A stretch of DNA of 64,000 bases from Leucobacter chromiiresistens (GCF_001477055.1 NZ_LDRK01000013.1:1-64000); one strand, 5' to 3'. Shown: positions 9,097 to 21,297, counted from the first letter of the stretch. The notes: a model not told the origin generated them from the letters alone. Numbers and translations: made by a program.

Positions 9097-9942
9097 TCAG
9101 ACAGCGCGACGCATTGCGCTGCGCACCGCCGCCTCGTCGTCGAGCGGTCGGGTCGGATCGCCGTGCACGAAGATGCGCACCTGCACGAGGGCCTGCTCCA
9201 CGAGCATCTCCGTGCCCGGGTGCGCCTCGCCGCCGGCCTCGCACCACCGCGCAGCGAGGGGCGAGGGCCACGGATCGTAGGCGACGTCGAAGAGCGGGGT
9301 GCCCGTGAGGCCCTGCGGGAGGAGGACGCGGGCGGCCGCGGGACCGGGCAGGGCGGAGACCACCAGCGTGCGCGCCTCGGGCACGCTCGACGGCTCCGTC
9401 CCGTCGCCGCCATACACGACCTCCATCGGCGCGGCGTCGGGCGCGGCGCGCGTCCCCGTGAAGCGATCCACGAGCGCCCGCCCGGCATCCGCGTTGCGCG
9501 CGAGCAGGGTGATGCGCTCCGCGCCGAGCCCGCGCGCCGCGAGGATCGCCGACACCGCCGTGGCGCCGGAGCCGAGCACCACCGTGCTTCGCGGGTCGAG
9601 ACGGGCGTGTGCCATCGCCGCGGACAGGCCGGGCACATCGGTGTTCGCCCCGAACCAGTCCCCGTTCTCGCGGCGCAGCAGCGTGTTCACGACGCCGCTC
9701 TCAGCGGCGACCGCGTCGAGCTCGCCGGCGATCCGGTGCGCTTCGACCTTGAGCGGCATCGTAACCGAGAAGCCGCGCCACTCGGCGCCGCGGCCCCGCA
9801 GGAACGGGGCGAGACCCTGCTCGCCGCAGCGCACCGCGGAGTAGCGCCAGTCGAGCCCGAGCTCGCGGTAGGCCGCCGCGTGGATGCGCGGCGATCGTGA
9901 GTGGGCGATCGGAGACCCGAGCACCGCGAGTCTCGCGGTCAC
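9097..9942 (-). CDS. aroE: Shikimate dehydrogenase
   Basis: NADP-dependent reduction of 3-dehydroshikimate to shikimate. 281 residues, normal length. Residues 1-20 ([20 protein letters not shown]) carry the shikimate-binding SxS motif. The catalytic Lys is in SVTMPLK and the partner Asp in GANTDVPG; the nucleotide-binding loop is [15 protein letters not shown]. The GTG start follows the mltG stop directly (TGAGTG), so the genes are coupled. It heads the aroE-aroC-aroK-aroB block, while transcription probably comes from alaS or farther upstream through ruvX and mltG. Confidence 0.95.
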   Translation of the reverse strand: MTARLAVLGSPIAHSRSPRIHAAAYRELGLDWRYSAVRCGEQGLAPFLRGRGAEWRGFSVTMPLKVEAHRIAGELDAVAAESGVVNTLLRRENGDWFGANTDVPGLSAAMAHARLDPRSTVVLGSGATAVSAILAARGLGAERITLLARNADAGRALVDRFTGTRAAPDAAPMEVVYGGDGTEPSSVPEARTLVVSALPGPAAARVLLPQGLTGTPLFDVAYDPWPSPLAARWCEAGGEAHPGTEMLVEQALVQVRIFVHGDPTRPLDDEAAVRSAMRRAV

Positions 9943-11040
9943 TCAGCAGCCCTGATCGGGATTCGCGGCGCACCACTCGCGGAACTGCCCGATGGCGGCC
10001 TCGTGCTCCTCCTGCGTCGTCGAGAAGACCGACTCCCCCGTCTCGAGGTTCACGGCGACGAAGTAGACCCAGTCGCCCGCCGGCGGGTTGAGCACCGCCG
10101 AGATGGCGTCCCGGCCCGGGTTCGCGATCGGCCCCTTCGGCAGCCCCGTGTTGACGTACGTGTTCCAGGGGTTGTCATCGGCGAGGGCCTCGTCCGTCGA
10201 CCACACGCTGCCGTCGGCGTGCTGCCCGTAGCCGTACTGCGCCGTCGAGTCCATCTGCAGCAGCATGCCCTGCTCGAGCCGGTTCTCGATCACGCGCGCG
10301 ACCTTCGGGAAGTCCTCGATGCGGCCGCCCTCGCGCTGCACGATGGACGCCTTCGTGAGCACCTCCTCGCGCGACTCCGGTGCGACGCCCATCTCGTCGA
10401 GCACCTGGATCTGCGTGTCGACCATCTTGGCGATCGCCTCGGCCCCCGTCGTATCCTCCTCGAATTCGTAGGTGGCGGGGAACAGCCACCCCTCCAGGGT
10501 GTCGACTCCGGCGGGCAGGCCGTAGGCGCTCACGTCCGCTGCGGCCGCCTGGAGCTCCTCCAGGGGAATGCTCGCGCCGGCGGAGACGAGTTCGAGCGTC
10601 TTCTCGACCGTGTTGCCCTCCGGGATGATCGCCGTGAACGCCATGCGGTTCTCCGGGTTCTCCAGTGCGTCGAGCGCCGCCTGGGCGCTCATCTGCGACT
10701 TGACGCGGTAGGAGCCGGGCAGGAACGCGACCTCCTCGGGCTGCTCCAGGAGGAGGCTGTAGAACGCCTCGGCGGTCTTCACGACGCCTGCCTCTTCGAG
10801 CGACGCGGCGACGTCCTCGCCGATCTCGCCCTCGGTGATCACCACGACGACCTCGCCGGTGCCCTCTCCCTCGTAGTCGTTCGACGTCCAGCCGAGCGCC
10901 TGCGAGATGCCGTCTCCGTAGTGCGACCAGAGATAGGCGCCGGCGCCGGCGAGCCCTCCGAGGAGCAGCACCGCGACGAGCAGGGAGATGAGGATCCGTC
11001 TGCCCGTCCGTCGCCGATCCTCGCGCGTGCGTGCATTCAT
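9943..11040 (-). CDS. mltG: Endolytic peptidoglycan transglycosylase MltG
   Basis: YceG-like membrane-anchored lytic transglycosylase that cleaves nascent glycan strands and helps terminate peptidoglycan synthesis. 365 residues: a basic cytoplasmic N-terminus, one membrane helix (about 16-38, ILISLLVAVLLLGGLAGAGAYLW), then an extracytoplasmic LysM-like subdomain and the catalytic domain. The catalytic Glu lies in the SIVQREGG segment, with RVIENRLEQGMLLQMDST following. The start overlaps the ruvX stop (ATGA at 11037-11040) and the stop abuts aroE. The mltG-ruvX-alaS order is common in actinobacteria. Confidence 0.93.
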   Translation of the reverse strand: MNARTREDRRRTGRRILISLLVAVLLLGGLAGAGAYLWSHYGDGISQALGWTSNDYEGEGTGEVVVVITEGEIGEDVAASLEEAGVVKTAEAFYSLLLEQPEEVAFLPGSYRVKSQMSAQAALDALENPENRMAFTAIIPEGNTVEKTLELVSAGASIPLEELQAAAADVSAYGLPAGVDTLEGWLFPATYEFEEDTTGAEAIAKMVDTQIQVLDEMGVAPESREEVLTKASIVQREGGRIEDFPKVARVIENRLEQGMLLQMDSTAQYGYGQHADGSVWSTDEALADDNPWNTYVNTGLPKGPIANPGRDAISAVLNPPAGDWVYFVAVNLETGESVFSTTQEEHEAAIGQFREWCAANPDQGC

Positions 11041-11540
11041 TCCGTGGCCTCCTCGGTCACTGTGGTCGTCGTAGTCGCCTCTGCCGCGTGACCCGGCGCC
11101 GCACCGGTCGAACGCTCGATATCGAGGGCGTGCTGCAGGATCACGACCGCCGCAGCCTGGTCGATGATGGATCGGCTCTGCTTCGCGCGCTTGCCCGCAG
11201 CGCGCAGCTGACCCTGCGCCGACACGGTCGAGAGCCGCTCGTCGACGAGCCGCACCGCGAGGTCGGCTGCAGCCGGGTGCGCGGCGAGCGCGTGCGCGAA
11301 CCGTTCCGCATCGTCCGTGGACGGGGTGCGCTCACCGCGCAGGTTGAGCGGAAGCCCCACCACCGCTTCGAAGGCTTCGAGCTCAGCTGCGATCGCGGCG
11401 ATCCGCACCAGGTCGGCATCGCCGCCCGCGGCGCGCGGAACCGTCTCCACGGGGGTCGCGAGCATGCCGTGCGGGTCGCTGCGCGCCACACCGATGCGGG
11501 CCTTGCCCACGTCGACGCCGATGCGTACACCGGTGCGCAC
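11037..11540 (-). CDS. ruvX: YqgF/RuvX family putative Holliday junction resolvase or pre-16S rRNA nuclease
   Basis: 167-residue RNase H-fold nuclease of the YqgF family. In bacteria this family acts in 16S rRNA 5'-end maturation and has been proposed as an alternative resolvase. The N-terminal metal site is RIGVDVGKARIGVARSDP, followed by VVGLPLNLRG, FAHAL and DERLST motifs and a C-terminal DQAAAVVILQHALD. GTG 11540 lies two bases after the alaS stop, implying coupling. The family role in rRNA processing is better established than resolution. The absence of ruvC beside ruvAB in this window gives the resolvase question some interest. Confidence 0.9.
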   Translation of the reverse strand: MRTGVRIGVDVGKARIGVARSDPHGMLATPVETVPRAAGGDADLVRIAAIAAELEAFEAVVGLPLNLRGERTPSTDDAERFAHALAAHPAAADLAVRLVDERLSTVSAQGQLRAAGKRAKQSRSIIDQAAAVVILQHALDIERSTGAAPGHAAEATTTTTVTEEATE

Positions 11541-11542
11541 GC

Positions 11543-14197
<2,655 letters not shown>

Positions 14198-14250
14198 CGG
14201 GGGGTCTTTCTGTGGAAGTCGGTCGGTTGCGTGCGAAGCGGGGCTGCGGA

Positions 14251-14469
14251 TCAGCCGCGCTCGCGGATGGCGGCGCTCAGCGCCTCGGCATCCGCATCCT
14301 CGTCGTCGGCGTCGCCCTCGCGGTAGCCCGACGCGAACGCACGACCCAGCTCGTCCATGCCGCGGTTGACGCGGGCGAAGAATCTCCGCCCCTCGGCCGT
14401 CTGGTTCACGAAGTGCGCTCCCACGAATCCCACCGCGACTCCGGTGATCAGCCAGAACAGCTTGCCCAT
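14251..14469 (-). CDS. Small single-pass membrane protein
   Basis: 72-residue protein of unknown function: MGKLFWLITGVAVGFVGAHF forms one N-terminal membrane helix, followed by NQTAEGRRFFARVNRGMDEL and an acidic tail (DADDEDADAEALSAAI). ATG 14469 has a strong site, GGGAGGACC, seven or so bases upstream. Small proteins of this kind sit between rpsD and alaS in related actinobacteria, where a DUF948 gene is also common; no DUF948 gene is present here. Function unknown. Confidence 0.8.
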   Translation of the reverse strand: MGKLFWLITGVAVGFVGAHFVNQTAEGRRFFARVNRGMDELGRAFASGYREGDADDEDADAEALSAAIRERG

Positions 14470-14578
14470 GTTTCGGTCCTCCCGTCGGCGTCGGTGCGCG
14501 ACCGCGCGGTCGCGCGTGCTCGAGCACTCGACAAGCTTAGCGGGTGGCCCCGAGCGGGAGGAGCGGGGCGGATACGAC

Positions 14579-14613
14579 GAACGGGGCGCCGGATTCGATC
14601 CGGCGCCCCGTTC
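14579..14613 (-). terminator. Rho-independent-like terminator of rpsD
   Basis: Perfect 16-bp stem (14579-14594 with 14598-14613) and a three-base loop, starting 20 bases after the rpsD stop. There is no U-run, as is usual in high-GC actinobacteria. Confidence 0.85.
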
Positions 14614-14632
14614 CATTCGCGGGTGCGAGTGC

Positions 14633-15262
14633 TTAGCGGCCCGAGTAGTACTCGACGACGAGCTGCACTTCGCAGGTCACGGGGACCTCGGCGCGCTTCG
14701 GGCGGCGCACCAGGCGGGCCTGAAGCTTGTCGAGCTCGACCTCGAGGTAGCCCGGAACGTTCGGGAGCACCTCGGCGTGGCCGCCGGCAGCCGCGACCTG
14801 GAAGGGCTCCATCGCCTCGGAGCGGGCCTTCACGTGGATGAGCTGACCCGGCTTCACGCGGAACGAGGGGCGGTCGACGATCTTGCCGTCGACGAGGATG
14901 TGGCGGTGCACGACCATCTGGCGGGCCTGCGCCGTGGTGCGTGCGAAGCCCGCGCGCAGCACGAGGGCGTCGAGACGCATCTCGAGCAGCTCGACGAGGT
15001 TCTCACCGGTCAGGCCGTCCTGGCGACGCGCCTCCTTGAAGGCGATGGTGAGCTGCTTCTCGCGGATGCCGTACTGGGCGCGGAGACGCTGCTTCTCGCG
15101 CAGACGGACGGCGTAGTCGCTGTCGCTCTTGCGCTTGGTGCGGCCGTGCTGGCCGGGACCGTAGGGGCGCTTCTCGAGGTAGCGCGCGGCCTTCGGGGTC
15201 AGCGCGATGCCGAGTGAGCGCGACAGGCGGGTCTGGGAACGGGTACGCGACGTAGTCGACAC
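14633..15262 (-). CDS. rpsD: 30S ribosomal protein S4
   Basis: Primary binding protein of the 16S rRNA 5' domain. 209 residues. Begins MSTTSRTRSQTRLSRSLGI, carries LEKRPYGPGQHG, and has the S4 RNA-binding domain near 100-160 (RLDALVLRAGFARTTAQARQ, VVHRHILVDG). GTG 15262 has AAAGGA at the right distance. It is monocistronic here, with a long leader and its own terminator, and is not part of the S13-S11-S4-rpoA operon, an arrangement known in Microbacteriaceae. The zinc-binding Cys residues of some S4 proteins are absent (Cys-free type). Confidence 0.97.
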   Translation of the reverse strand: MSTTSRTRSQTRLSRSLGIALTPKAARYLEKRPYGPGQHGRTKRKSDSDYAVRLREKQRLRAQYGIREKQLTIAFKEARRQDGLTGENLVELLEMRLDALVLRAGFARTTAQARQMVVHRHILVDGKIVDRPSFRVKPGQLIHVKARSEAMEPFQVAAAGGHAEVLPNVPGYLEVELDKLQARLVRRPKRAEVPVTCEVQLVVEYYSGR

Positions 15263-15482
15263 GTGGATCCTTTCGGGTTTCTGATGAATGCAGGCGATCC
15301 GGGTGCGGATCGCTCAGGTTCTCTCGGCCAGGCTGCGCCCGCATCAGCAGGTGATGCACGCGACGCAGCGAACCGTTGTTCGGTGAGGGAACGACCAGTG
15401 CAGAAACCCGGCTACAGGGCGACTGCCGACCGCTTCCCGAGTGCAGCCTGCAACGGGAGCGGTGTTGGCCGTCGACCAGCTT
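15263..15482 (-). promoter_or_regulatory. Long rpsD leader with hairpin
   Basis: The 262 bases between rpsD and rarA hold no gene. On the minus strand TGATAAGCT (hexamer at 15482-15477) is a candidate -10, giving a leader of about 210 bases. An 8-bp hairpin (15294-15301 with 15306-15313, four-base loop) lies 31 bases upstream of the start. S4 represses its own translation in other bacteria; autoregulation here is inference. Confidence 0.4.
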
Positions 15483-15524
15483 ATCACCTTCTCGCCGCGA
15501 ACGCCGGTCGCGGGCGCCCGCGCG

Positions 15525-16892
15525 TCACGGGGAGGAGTCGCTCGATCCCCGGGTGATCCGACGGATCTTCTCGAGCCGCTCCCCCACTCCGCGCTCGTTG
15601 CCGTGCTGCGTCGGCTCGTAGTACACGCGGTCCCGCAGCTCGTCGGGCAGATACTGCTGCTGCGACACGCCGCGCGGGTCGCTGTGAGGGTAGCGGTAGC
15701 CCTTGCCGTGCCCCATCCGCTTCGCTCCCGGATAGTGGGCGTCGCGCAGATGCTTCGGCACCAGGCCGAAACGACCGGCTTTGACGTCGGCGATCGCGGC
15801 GTCGATCGCGGTGATGACCGCATTCGACTTGGGCGCCGTCGCGATGTAGATCGTCGCCTCGGCGAGCGGGATGCGCGCCTCCGGGAGCCCGATCAGCTGC
15901 GTCGCCTCCGCGGCGGCGACGGCGATCGGGAGCGCCTGCGGATCGGCCAGGCCGACATCCTCGGCGGCGTGCACCATGAGTCTGCGGGCGATGAACCGCG
16001 GATCCTCCCCCGCCTCGATCATGCGCGCGAGATAGTGGATCGCCGCGTCGGGATCCGATCCGCGCAGCGACTTGATGAAGGCGCTGATGACGTCGTAGTG
16101 CTGATCGCCGTTCTTGTCGTAGCGCAGCAGGGCGCGATCGATCGAGACGGCGACCGTCTCGGCAGTGACCACCGGAGTCGCATCGCTCTCAGCGCTCGCG
16201 ATTGCCGATGCTCCGGCCGCCTCGAGGCCCGTGAGCGCGCGTCGGGCATCCCCCGAGGCGACCTGCACCAGCGCCTCGAGCGCTTCGTCGGTCACCTCGA
16301 CCGCGCCGGCCCACCCGCGCGGGTCGGCGACCGCGCGCTCCAGCAGGCTTCTGAGGTCGGGATCGGCCAGCGGCTCCAGCGTGAGGAGCAGCGAGCGCGA
16401 GAGCAGCGGGCTGATCACCGAGAACGAAGGATTCTCGGTCGTCGCGGCCACGAGCGTCACCCAGCCGTTCTCCACCCCCGGGAGGAGTGCGTCCTGCTGC
16501 GCCTTCGTGAACCGGTGGATCTCGTCGAGGAAGAGCACGGTGGCGATGTCGTAGAGATCGCGATCGTTCAGCGCCCGCTCCATCACGGTGCGCACATCCT
16601 TGATCCCCGCGGTCACCGCCGAGAGTTCGACGAAGCGCCGGCCGCTCGAATGCGCGATCGCCTGCGCGAGCGTCGTCTTCCCCGTGCCCGGCGGGCCCCA
16701 GAGGATCACGGAGACCGCTCCCCCGCCGCCCGCCGAATCCGACGCGAGCGTGCGCAGCGGCGAGCCCGGCTTCAGCAGGTGCTGCTGGCCGACGACCTCG
16801 TCGAGCGAACGCGGGCGCATCCGCACCGCGAGCGGCGCCGTCTGCGCGGGCACTGGTCTCGAATCCACGCCTCCATCGTATCGACCGCGCAC
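15525..16892 (-). CDS. rarA: Replication-associated recombination protein A (MgsA/WRNIP1-like ATPase)
   Basis: AAA+ clamp-loader-like ATPase acting at stalled replication forks. 455 residues: [20 protein letters not shown], Walker [12 protein letters not shown], Walker B FLDEIHRF, sensor 1 ATTENPSF, then a lid and the tetramerisation/MgsA C-terminal domain ([16 protein letters not shown]-rich end). GTG 16892 is preferred because GAGG lies seven bases upstream; an internal GTG at 16868 has its GGAGG only one base away. The gene diverges from the DUF349 gene and lies directly upstream of the rpsD promoter. Confidence 0.95.
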   Translation of the reverse strand: MRGRYDGGVDSRPVPAQTAPLAVRMRPRSLDEVVGQQHLLKPGSPLRTLASDSAGGGGAVSVILWGPPGTGKTTLAQAIAHSSGRRFVELSAVTAGIKDVRTVMERALNDRDLYDIATVLFLDEIHRFTKAQQDALLPGVENGWVTLVAATTENPSFSVISPLLSRSLLLTLEPLADPDLRSLLERAVADPRGWAGAVEVTDEALEALVQVASGDARRALTGLEAAGASAIASAESDATPVVTAETVAVSIDRALLRYDKNGDQHYDVISAFIKSLRGSDPDAAIHYLARMIEAGEDPRFIARRLMVHAAEDVGLADPQALPIAVAAAEATQLIGLPEARIPLAEATIYIATAPKSNAVITAIDAAIADVKAGRFGLVPKHLRDAHYPGAKRMGHGKGYRYPHSDPRGVSQQQYLPDELRDRVYYEPTQHGNERGVGERLEKIRRITRGSSDSSP

Positions 16893-16972
16893 CCCGCGAC
16901 CTCAGACCGCCACTGTGGCATAGTGGTGGTGACTATTCCGTCCGGTCGGTAGCCCGGCCCCACACACGACAG

Positions 16973-18220
16973 GTGAGCACAATCGTGAGCGAAGCGAGCA
17001 ACGAGACGTCCTGGGGACGAGTCGACGAAGACCGTACCGTCTACGTGCGCGAGGGCGACGCCGAACGAGTCGTCGGCTCATTCCCCGACGGCACCCCGGA
17101 GGAGGCGCTCGCGTACTTCACCCGCAAGTTCGCGGACCTCGAGGGGCAGGTGACCCTGCTCGAGGCGCGCATCGCCCGCGGCACCGCCGACGCCTCGGCC
17201 GCGGATACCGTCGCCAAGCTCCGCGAGCAGCTCGTCGAGCCCGCCGCCGTCGGCGACATCGCCGGCCTGCGCGAGCGCGTCGAGAAGCTCGCGTCGAAGA
17301 CGGCCGAGCTGAGCGAGAAGCAGAACGCCGAGCGCGAGGCCGCGCGTGCTGAGGCCGTCGCGAAGCGCGAGGCCATCGCCGCCGAGGCCGAGCGCCTCGC
17401 CGGTCAGCCCGCGGCGTCGATCCGCTGGAAGGACACGAGCCAGGCGTTCGAGCAGCTCTTCACCGACTGGCAGTCCGCTCAGCGCAGCGGCCCGCAGATC
17501 CCGAAGTCGCAGGCGGATGCGCTCTGGAAGCGGTTCCGCTCGGCCCGGCAGTCGTTCGACTCCGCGCGTCGCGCGCACTTCGCGCAGATGGATGCGACCA
17601 ACAAGGACGTGAAGCAGCGCAAGGAGCGCATCATCGCCGCAGCGGAGGCCCTCGCGCCCCGCGGCGTCGACGGCATTCCCGCGTACCGGGCACTCCTCGA
17701 CGACTGGAAGGCCGCCGGACGGGCGAGCCGGAAGCTCGACGACCAGCTCTGGGCGCGGTTCAAGGCGGCAGGCGACGTGCTGTACGAGGCGAAGGCCGCG
17801 GAAGCCGCTCAGACGAACGAGGAGTACGCCGAGAACCTGACGGCGAAGCAGGCGCTCCTCGACGAGGCGGCGCCGATCCTCGACGTGCGCGATCATGCCG
17901 CCGCGCGCAAGCAGCTCACCGCGATCCAGCTGCGCTGGGACGAGCTCGGCCGGGTGCCGCGTGAAGCGCTGCGCGACATCGAGGGCCGCCTGCGGAAGAT
18001 CGAGGATCACGTCAAGCAGCTCGAAGACGAGCACTGGAGCAAGACGAACCCCGAGACGAAGGCGCGCAGCGAGGGCCTCCGCGGCCAGCTCGAGGCGTCG
18101 ATCGCCGACCTCACCGCAGAGCTCGAAGCCGCTCGCGCAGCGGGTGACGTCCAGAAGGAGAAGGACGCCGAGGAGAAGCTCGCGACGCAGCAGTCGTGGC
18201 TCGCCGCGATCGGCGACTGA
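16973..18220 (+). CDS. DUF349 domain-containing protein
   Basis: 415 residues with repeated DUF349 modules (Trp-centred helices such as SIRWKDTSQAFEQLFTDWQ, LLDDWKAAGRASRKLDDQLWARF, QLRWDELGRVPREAL) between coiled-coil regions rich in Ala, Glu and Arg. There is no signal peptide. DUF349 proteins are cytoplasmic and poorly understood; some occur near replication or stress genes. The annotated GTG has no clear ribosome site. A GTG at 16985, with AGGTGA upstream, would remove four residues. The gene diverges from rarA across 80 bases; I see no neighbour that fixes its function. Confidence 0.85.
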   Translation: MSTIVSEASNETSWGRVDEDRTVYVREGDAERVVGSFPDGTPEEALAYFTRKFADLEGQVTLLEARIARGTADASAADTVAKLREQLVEPAAVGDIAGLRERVEKLASKTAELSEKQNAEREAARAEAVAKREAIAAEAERLAGQPAASIRWKDTSQAFEQLFTDWQSAQRSGPQIPKSQADALWKRFRSARQSFDSARRAHFAQMDATNKDVKQRKERIIAAAEALAPRGVDGIPAYRALLDDWKAAGRASRKLDDQLWARFKAAGDVLYEAKAAEAAQTNEEYAENLTAKQALLDEAAPILDVRDHAAARKQLTAIQLRWDELGRVPREALRDIEGRLRKIEDHVKQLEDEHWSKTNPETKARSEGLRGQLEASIADLTAELEAARAAGDVQKEKDAEEKLATQQSWLAAIGD

Positions 18221-18320
18221 GCCCCGCACACCCCTCCATCTCGGAGCGGATCGCGCGAGTTCTCCACAGCATCCGGGTCGGTGCCCGCATGCGGGCCTTC
18301 CGGTGCTGCACCATGAGGGG

Positions 18321-18977
18321 ATGACGCTTCCCCAGGTGCACGACCCCCATTCGACCGATGCCGTCGCTCCGGCTGGCGACGCGAGCACGCCAGCCGCGCA
18401 CTGTTTCGCGGTCCACGAGTGGCTGCCGATGGCATCGCAGCTCCGGCCGAGACTCGAGGTGCCGCGCATCCACGAGTGGCCGCCGGCCGTGCGCTCGGCC
18501 GAGCGGCTGCGCGGCACGCTCGTCCCGTGCGGACCTGGAATGCGCCCGGTCGCGTGGCCCGAGACGCCGCGGGTGCGCCTGTCGGCGCTCGCGCCATGGC
18601 TGCAGGAGCGATACGTCGCGATCGGCCTCACCGCCGCGTGGGTCTGGGGCGCGGCGCGGAGCCCGGGCGACCCCCTGCAGTGCTCGACCATCGGTCGGAA
18701 GCGCCCGCCCGCGCGCCGCGCGCCCGGCGTAGACGTGCACGAGCACGCGCTCGCAGCGGCGGACTTCGTGCTCATCGGCAGGGAGGCCGCCACCACGCCG
18801 ACGCGCACCCTCTGCGACCTGCTGCGGTCACCGGGCCCGTTCGACGTCGAACCGCGCGTCGCGTGCCGGGTGCTCCTCGCGCGTCATCCGGGTGGCAGGT
18901 CGGCAGTGCAGACCGCGCTCGACGCCGGCTCGTCGCGCCACCGGCGCATCGCTACGGCACGCCTGGCTTCGCTCTGA
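18321..18977 (+). CDS. Orphan protein resembling AbiEi-type antitoxin / regulator C-terminal part
   Basis: 218 residues, no membrane segment. The central ERYVAIGLTAAWVWGAA and the later DFVLIGREAATTPTRTLCDLLRS, then ACRVLLARHPGGRSAVQTALD, recall the C-terminal part of actinobacterial AbiEi antitoxin-like or transcriptional regulator-like proteins. The recall rests on style, not on a defined motif, and I see no N-terminal winged helix and no toxin gene beside it. ATG 18321 has GAGGGG immediately upstream with no spacer, which is odd; CACCAT six bases before ATG could instead act as a leaderless -10. Convergent with rel. Confidence 0.55.
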   Translation: MTLPQVHDPHSTDAVAPAGDASTPAAHCFAVHEWLPMASQLRPRLEVPRIHEWPPAVRSAERLRGTLVPCGPGMRPVAWPETPRVRLSALAPWLQERYVAIGLTAAWVWGAARSPGDPLQCSTIGRKRPPARRAPGVDVHEHALAAADFVLIGREAATTPTRTLCDLLRSPGPFDVEPRVACRVLLARHPGGRSAVQTALDAGSSRHRRIATARLASL

Positions 18978-19021
18978 CCGCTGCCGGTCGCGTCGCCGAT
19001 GCGGCGGGGCGGCACGGACTG

Positions 19022-21268
19022 CTAGTTGGTGATGCGGTACACGTCGTACACGCCGTCGATGCGGCGCACGGCGTTCAGCACATGCTCGAGGTGCGTGGCG
19101 TTCGCCATCTCGAACACGAACTTGCTGATCGCGAGACGAGAGCTCGACGTATTCACCGAGGCGGAGAGGATGTTCACGTGGTGCTCCGAGAGCGTGCGCG
19201 TCACATCCGACAGCAGGCCGGAGCGGTCCAGCGCCTCCACCTGGATCTGCACGAGGAAGACGCTCTTCGACGTGGGCGCCCACTCGACGCCCACGACGCG
19301 GTCCTCCTGAGCGCGCAGCGTCATGAAGTTGTGGCAGTCGACGCGGTGCACGGACACACCCTGCCCCTTCGTCACGTATCCGAGGATCTCGTCGCCGGGA
19401 ACCGGAGTGCAGCACTTCGCGAGCTTGGCGAGCACGTCGGAGGCGCCGGCGACCACCACGCCGCTCGAATCGGTGGTCTTCGGCGCGCGCGGCGCCTCGA
19501 TGATGGGGAGCGTCGCCAGCGCCGGCTCGGTGGAGGTCTGCTCGTCGAACACGAGCGCCGTCACCTTCTCCACGACCGACTGCGCGGAGACGTGCCCTTC
19601 GCCGACCGCCGCGTAGAGCGCGGTGACATCCAGGTATCTGAGCTGCAGGGCGATCTGCTGCAGCGCCGAGGAGTTCATGACGCGATGCAGCGGGAGCCCC
19701 TGCTTGCGCAGCGCCTTCGTGATCTCGGTCTTGCCGGTCTCGGCGGCCTCTTCGCGCCGCTCCTTCGTGAACCACTGCTTGATCTTGTTCTGCGCGCGCT
19801 TGCTCTGCACGAAGCCGAGCCAGTCCTGATTCGGGCCGGCGTTCGGATCCTTCGAGGTGAACACCTCGACGACGTCGCCGTTCTGCAGGGCGGTCTCGAG
19901 CGGCACCAAGCGGCCGTTGACGCGGGCGCCCATCGTGCGGTGGCCGACCTCGGTGTGCACGGCGTACGCGAAGTCGACCGTGGTGCCGCCGTCGGGCAGG
20001 CCGATCACCCGGCCCTTCGGCGTGAAGACGTACACCTCCTTCGCACCGATCTCGTATCGGAGCGCGTCGAGGAACTCGCTCGGGTCCTCGGTCTCCGCCT
20101 GCCAGTCCGAGATGTGCGCGAGCCAGGCCATGTCGTTCGACGCCTGGCTCTGATTCTGCTGTCGCTGCTTGTACTTCCAGTGCGCCGCGACGCCGTACTC
20201 CGCGCGCTGGTGCATCTCGACCGTTCGGATCTGGATCTCGACGGCGCGGCCGTCGGGCCCGATCACCGTGGTGTGGAGCGACTGGTACAGGTTGAACTTC
20301 GGCGTCGCGATGTAGTCCTTGAAGCGGCCCGGAATCGGCGTCCAGCGCGCGTGCACCGCGCCGAGCACCGCGTAGCAGTCGCGGATCGAGTTCACGAGCA
20401 CGCGGATGCCCACGAGATCGTAGATGTCGTCGAACTCCCGGCCGCGCACGATCATCTTCTGATAGATCGAGTAGAGCTCCTTCGGGCGGCCCGTCACCTC
20501 GCCGCGGATCTTCGACTCCCGGAGGTCGCCCTCGATCGCCCCGATGACCCTGCCGACGAGCTCATCGCGTTGCGGGTTGCGCTGCTCCACGAGGTTCTGA
20601 ATCTCGGCGTAGAGCTTCGGCTTGAGCACCGCGAACGAGAGATCCTCGAGCTCCGTCTTCATCGACTGGATGCCCAGGCGATGCGCGAGGGGGGCGTAGA
20701 TCTCGATCGTCTCCTGCGCCTTGCGCTTCGCCGAGTCGCCCGAGACGAACCCCCACGTGCGCGCATTGTGCAGCCGGTCGGCGAGCTTGATCACCAGCAC
20801 CCTGATGTCTTTCGCCATCGCGACGACCATCTTGCGCACGGTCTCCGCCTGCGCCGAATCGCCGTACTTGACCTTGTCGAGCTTCGTGACCCCGTCGACG
20901 AGCATCGCGATCTCTTCGCCGAACTCCTGCGTCAGCTGATCGAGGGTGTACTCCGTGTCCTCCACCGTGTCGTGCAGCAGCGCCGCCGCGATGACGCCCG
21001 GAGCGATGCCGAGGTCGGCGAGGATCTGCGCCACCGCGATGGGGTGAGTGATGTACGGTTCACCGCTGCGGCGCTTCTGGCCGCGGTGCGCGCGCTCCGC
21101 CACCGCGTACGCGCGCTCGATGACGGTGAGATCGGCGCGAGGGTGGTTGCCGCGCACCGTGCGGATCAGCTGATCGACAGCGCCGGGGGCGCTTCCGCGG
21201 GAGAAGATACGCGGCACCAGGCGCCGGAGCGCGGTCGTTCCGCCGGTCGTCGTATCTTGACTTGCCAC
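19022..21268 (-). CDS. rel: Bifunctional (p)ppGpp synthetase/hydrolase Rel
   Basis: Long RelA/SpoT homologue controlling the stringent response. 748 residues with all domains visible: the HD hydrolase (SGEPYITHPIAVAQIL, AALLHDTVEDTEYT, intact HD pair); the synthetase (YQKMIVRGREFDDIYDLVGIRVLV, then EIQIRTVEMHQRAEYGVAAHWKYK); a TGS domain (VYVFTPKGRVIGLPDGGTTVDFAYAVHTEVGHRTMGARVNG, residues not all conserved); a zinc-finger-like CCTPVPGD region; and a C-terminal ACT domain. GTG 21268 has AGGAGGTGATCC upstream, a near-perfect Shine-Dalgarno. A TAGCGT hexamer at 21297-21292 is a candidate -10. It follows secDF on the same strand but appears separately transcribed. Confidence 0.97.
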   Translation of the reverse strand: MASQDTTTGGTTALRRLVPRIFSRGSAPGAVDQLIRTVRGNHPRADLTVIERAYAVAERAHRGQKRRSGEPYITHPIAVAQILADLGIAPGVIAAALLHDTVEDTEYTLDQLTQEFGEEIAMLVDGVTKLDKVKYGDSAQAETVRKMVVAMAKDIRVLVIKLADRLHNARTWGFVSGDSAKRKAQETIEIYAPLAHRLGIQSMKTELEDLSFAVLKPKLYAEIQNLVEQRNPQRDELVGRVIGAIEGDLRESKIRGEVTGRPKELYSIYQKMIVRGREFDDIYDLVGIRVLVNSIRDCYAVLGAVHARWTPIPGRFKDYIATPKFNLYQSLHTTVIGPDGRAVEIQIRTVEMHQRAEYGVAAHWKYKQRQQNQSQASNDMAWLAHISDWQAETEDPSEFLDALRYEIGAKEVYVFTPKGRVIGLPDGGTTVDFAYAVHTEVGHRTMGARVNGRLVPLETALQNGDVVEVFTSKDPNAGPNQDWLGFVQSKRAQNKIKQWFTKERREEAAETGKTEITKALRKQGLPLHRVMNSSALQQIALQLRYLDVTALYAAVGEGHVSAQSVVEKVTALVFDEQTSTEPALATLPIIEAPRAPKTTDSSGVVVAGASDVLAKLAKCCTPVPGDEILGYVTKGQGVSVHRVDCHNFMTLRAQEDRVVGVEWAPTSKSVFLVQIQVEALDRSGLLSDVTRTLSEHHVNILSASVNTSSSRLAISKFVFEMANATHLEHVLNAVRRIDGVYDVYRITN

Positions 21269-21291
21269 GGATCACCTCCTCGAATGATTGA

Positions 21292-21297
21292 ACGCTA
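21292..21297 (-). promoter_or_regulatory. Candidate -10 element of rel
   Basis: TAGCGT on the minus strand, about 24 bases before the GTG start and upstream of a strong AGGAGG site. No convincing -35 is visible. Confidence 0.35.

Noticed and set aside
14198-14250. T-box riboswitch upstream of alaS
   Set aside because: Too short for a T-box and no specifier-loop features are visible.
15441-16952. Long open frame opposite rarA
   Set aside because: Shadow of rarA; Arg-rich, no motif.
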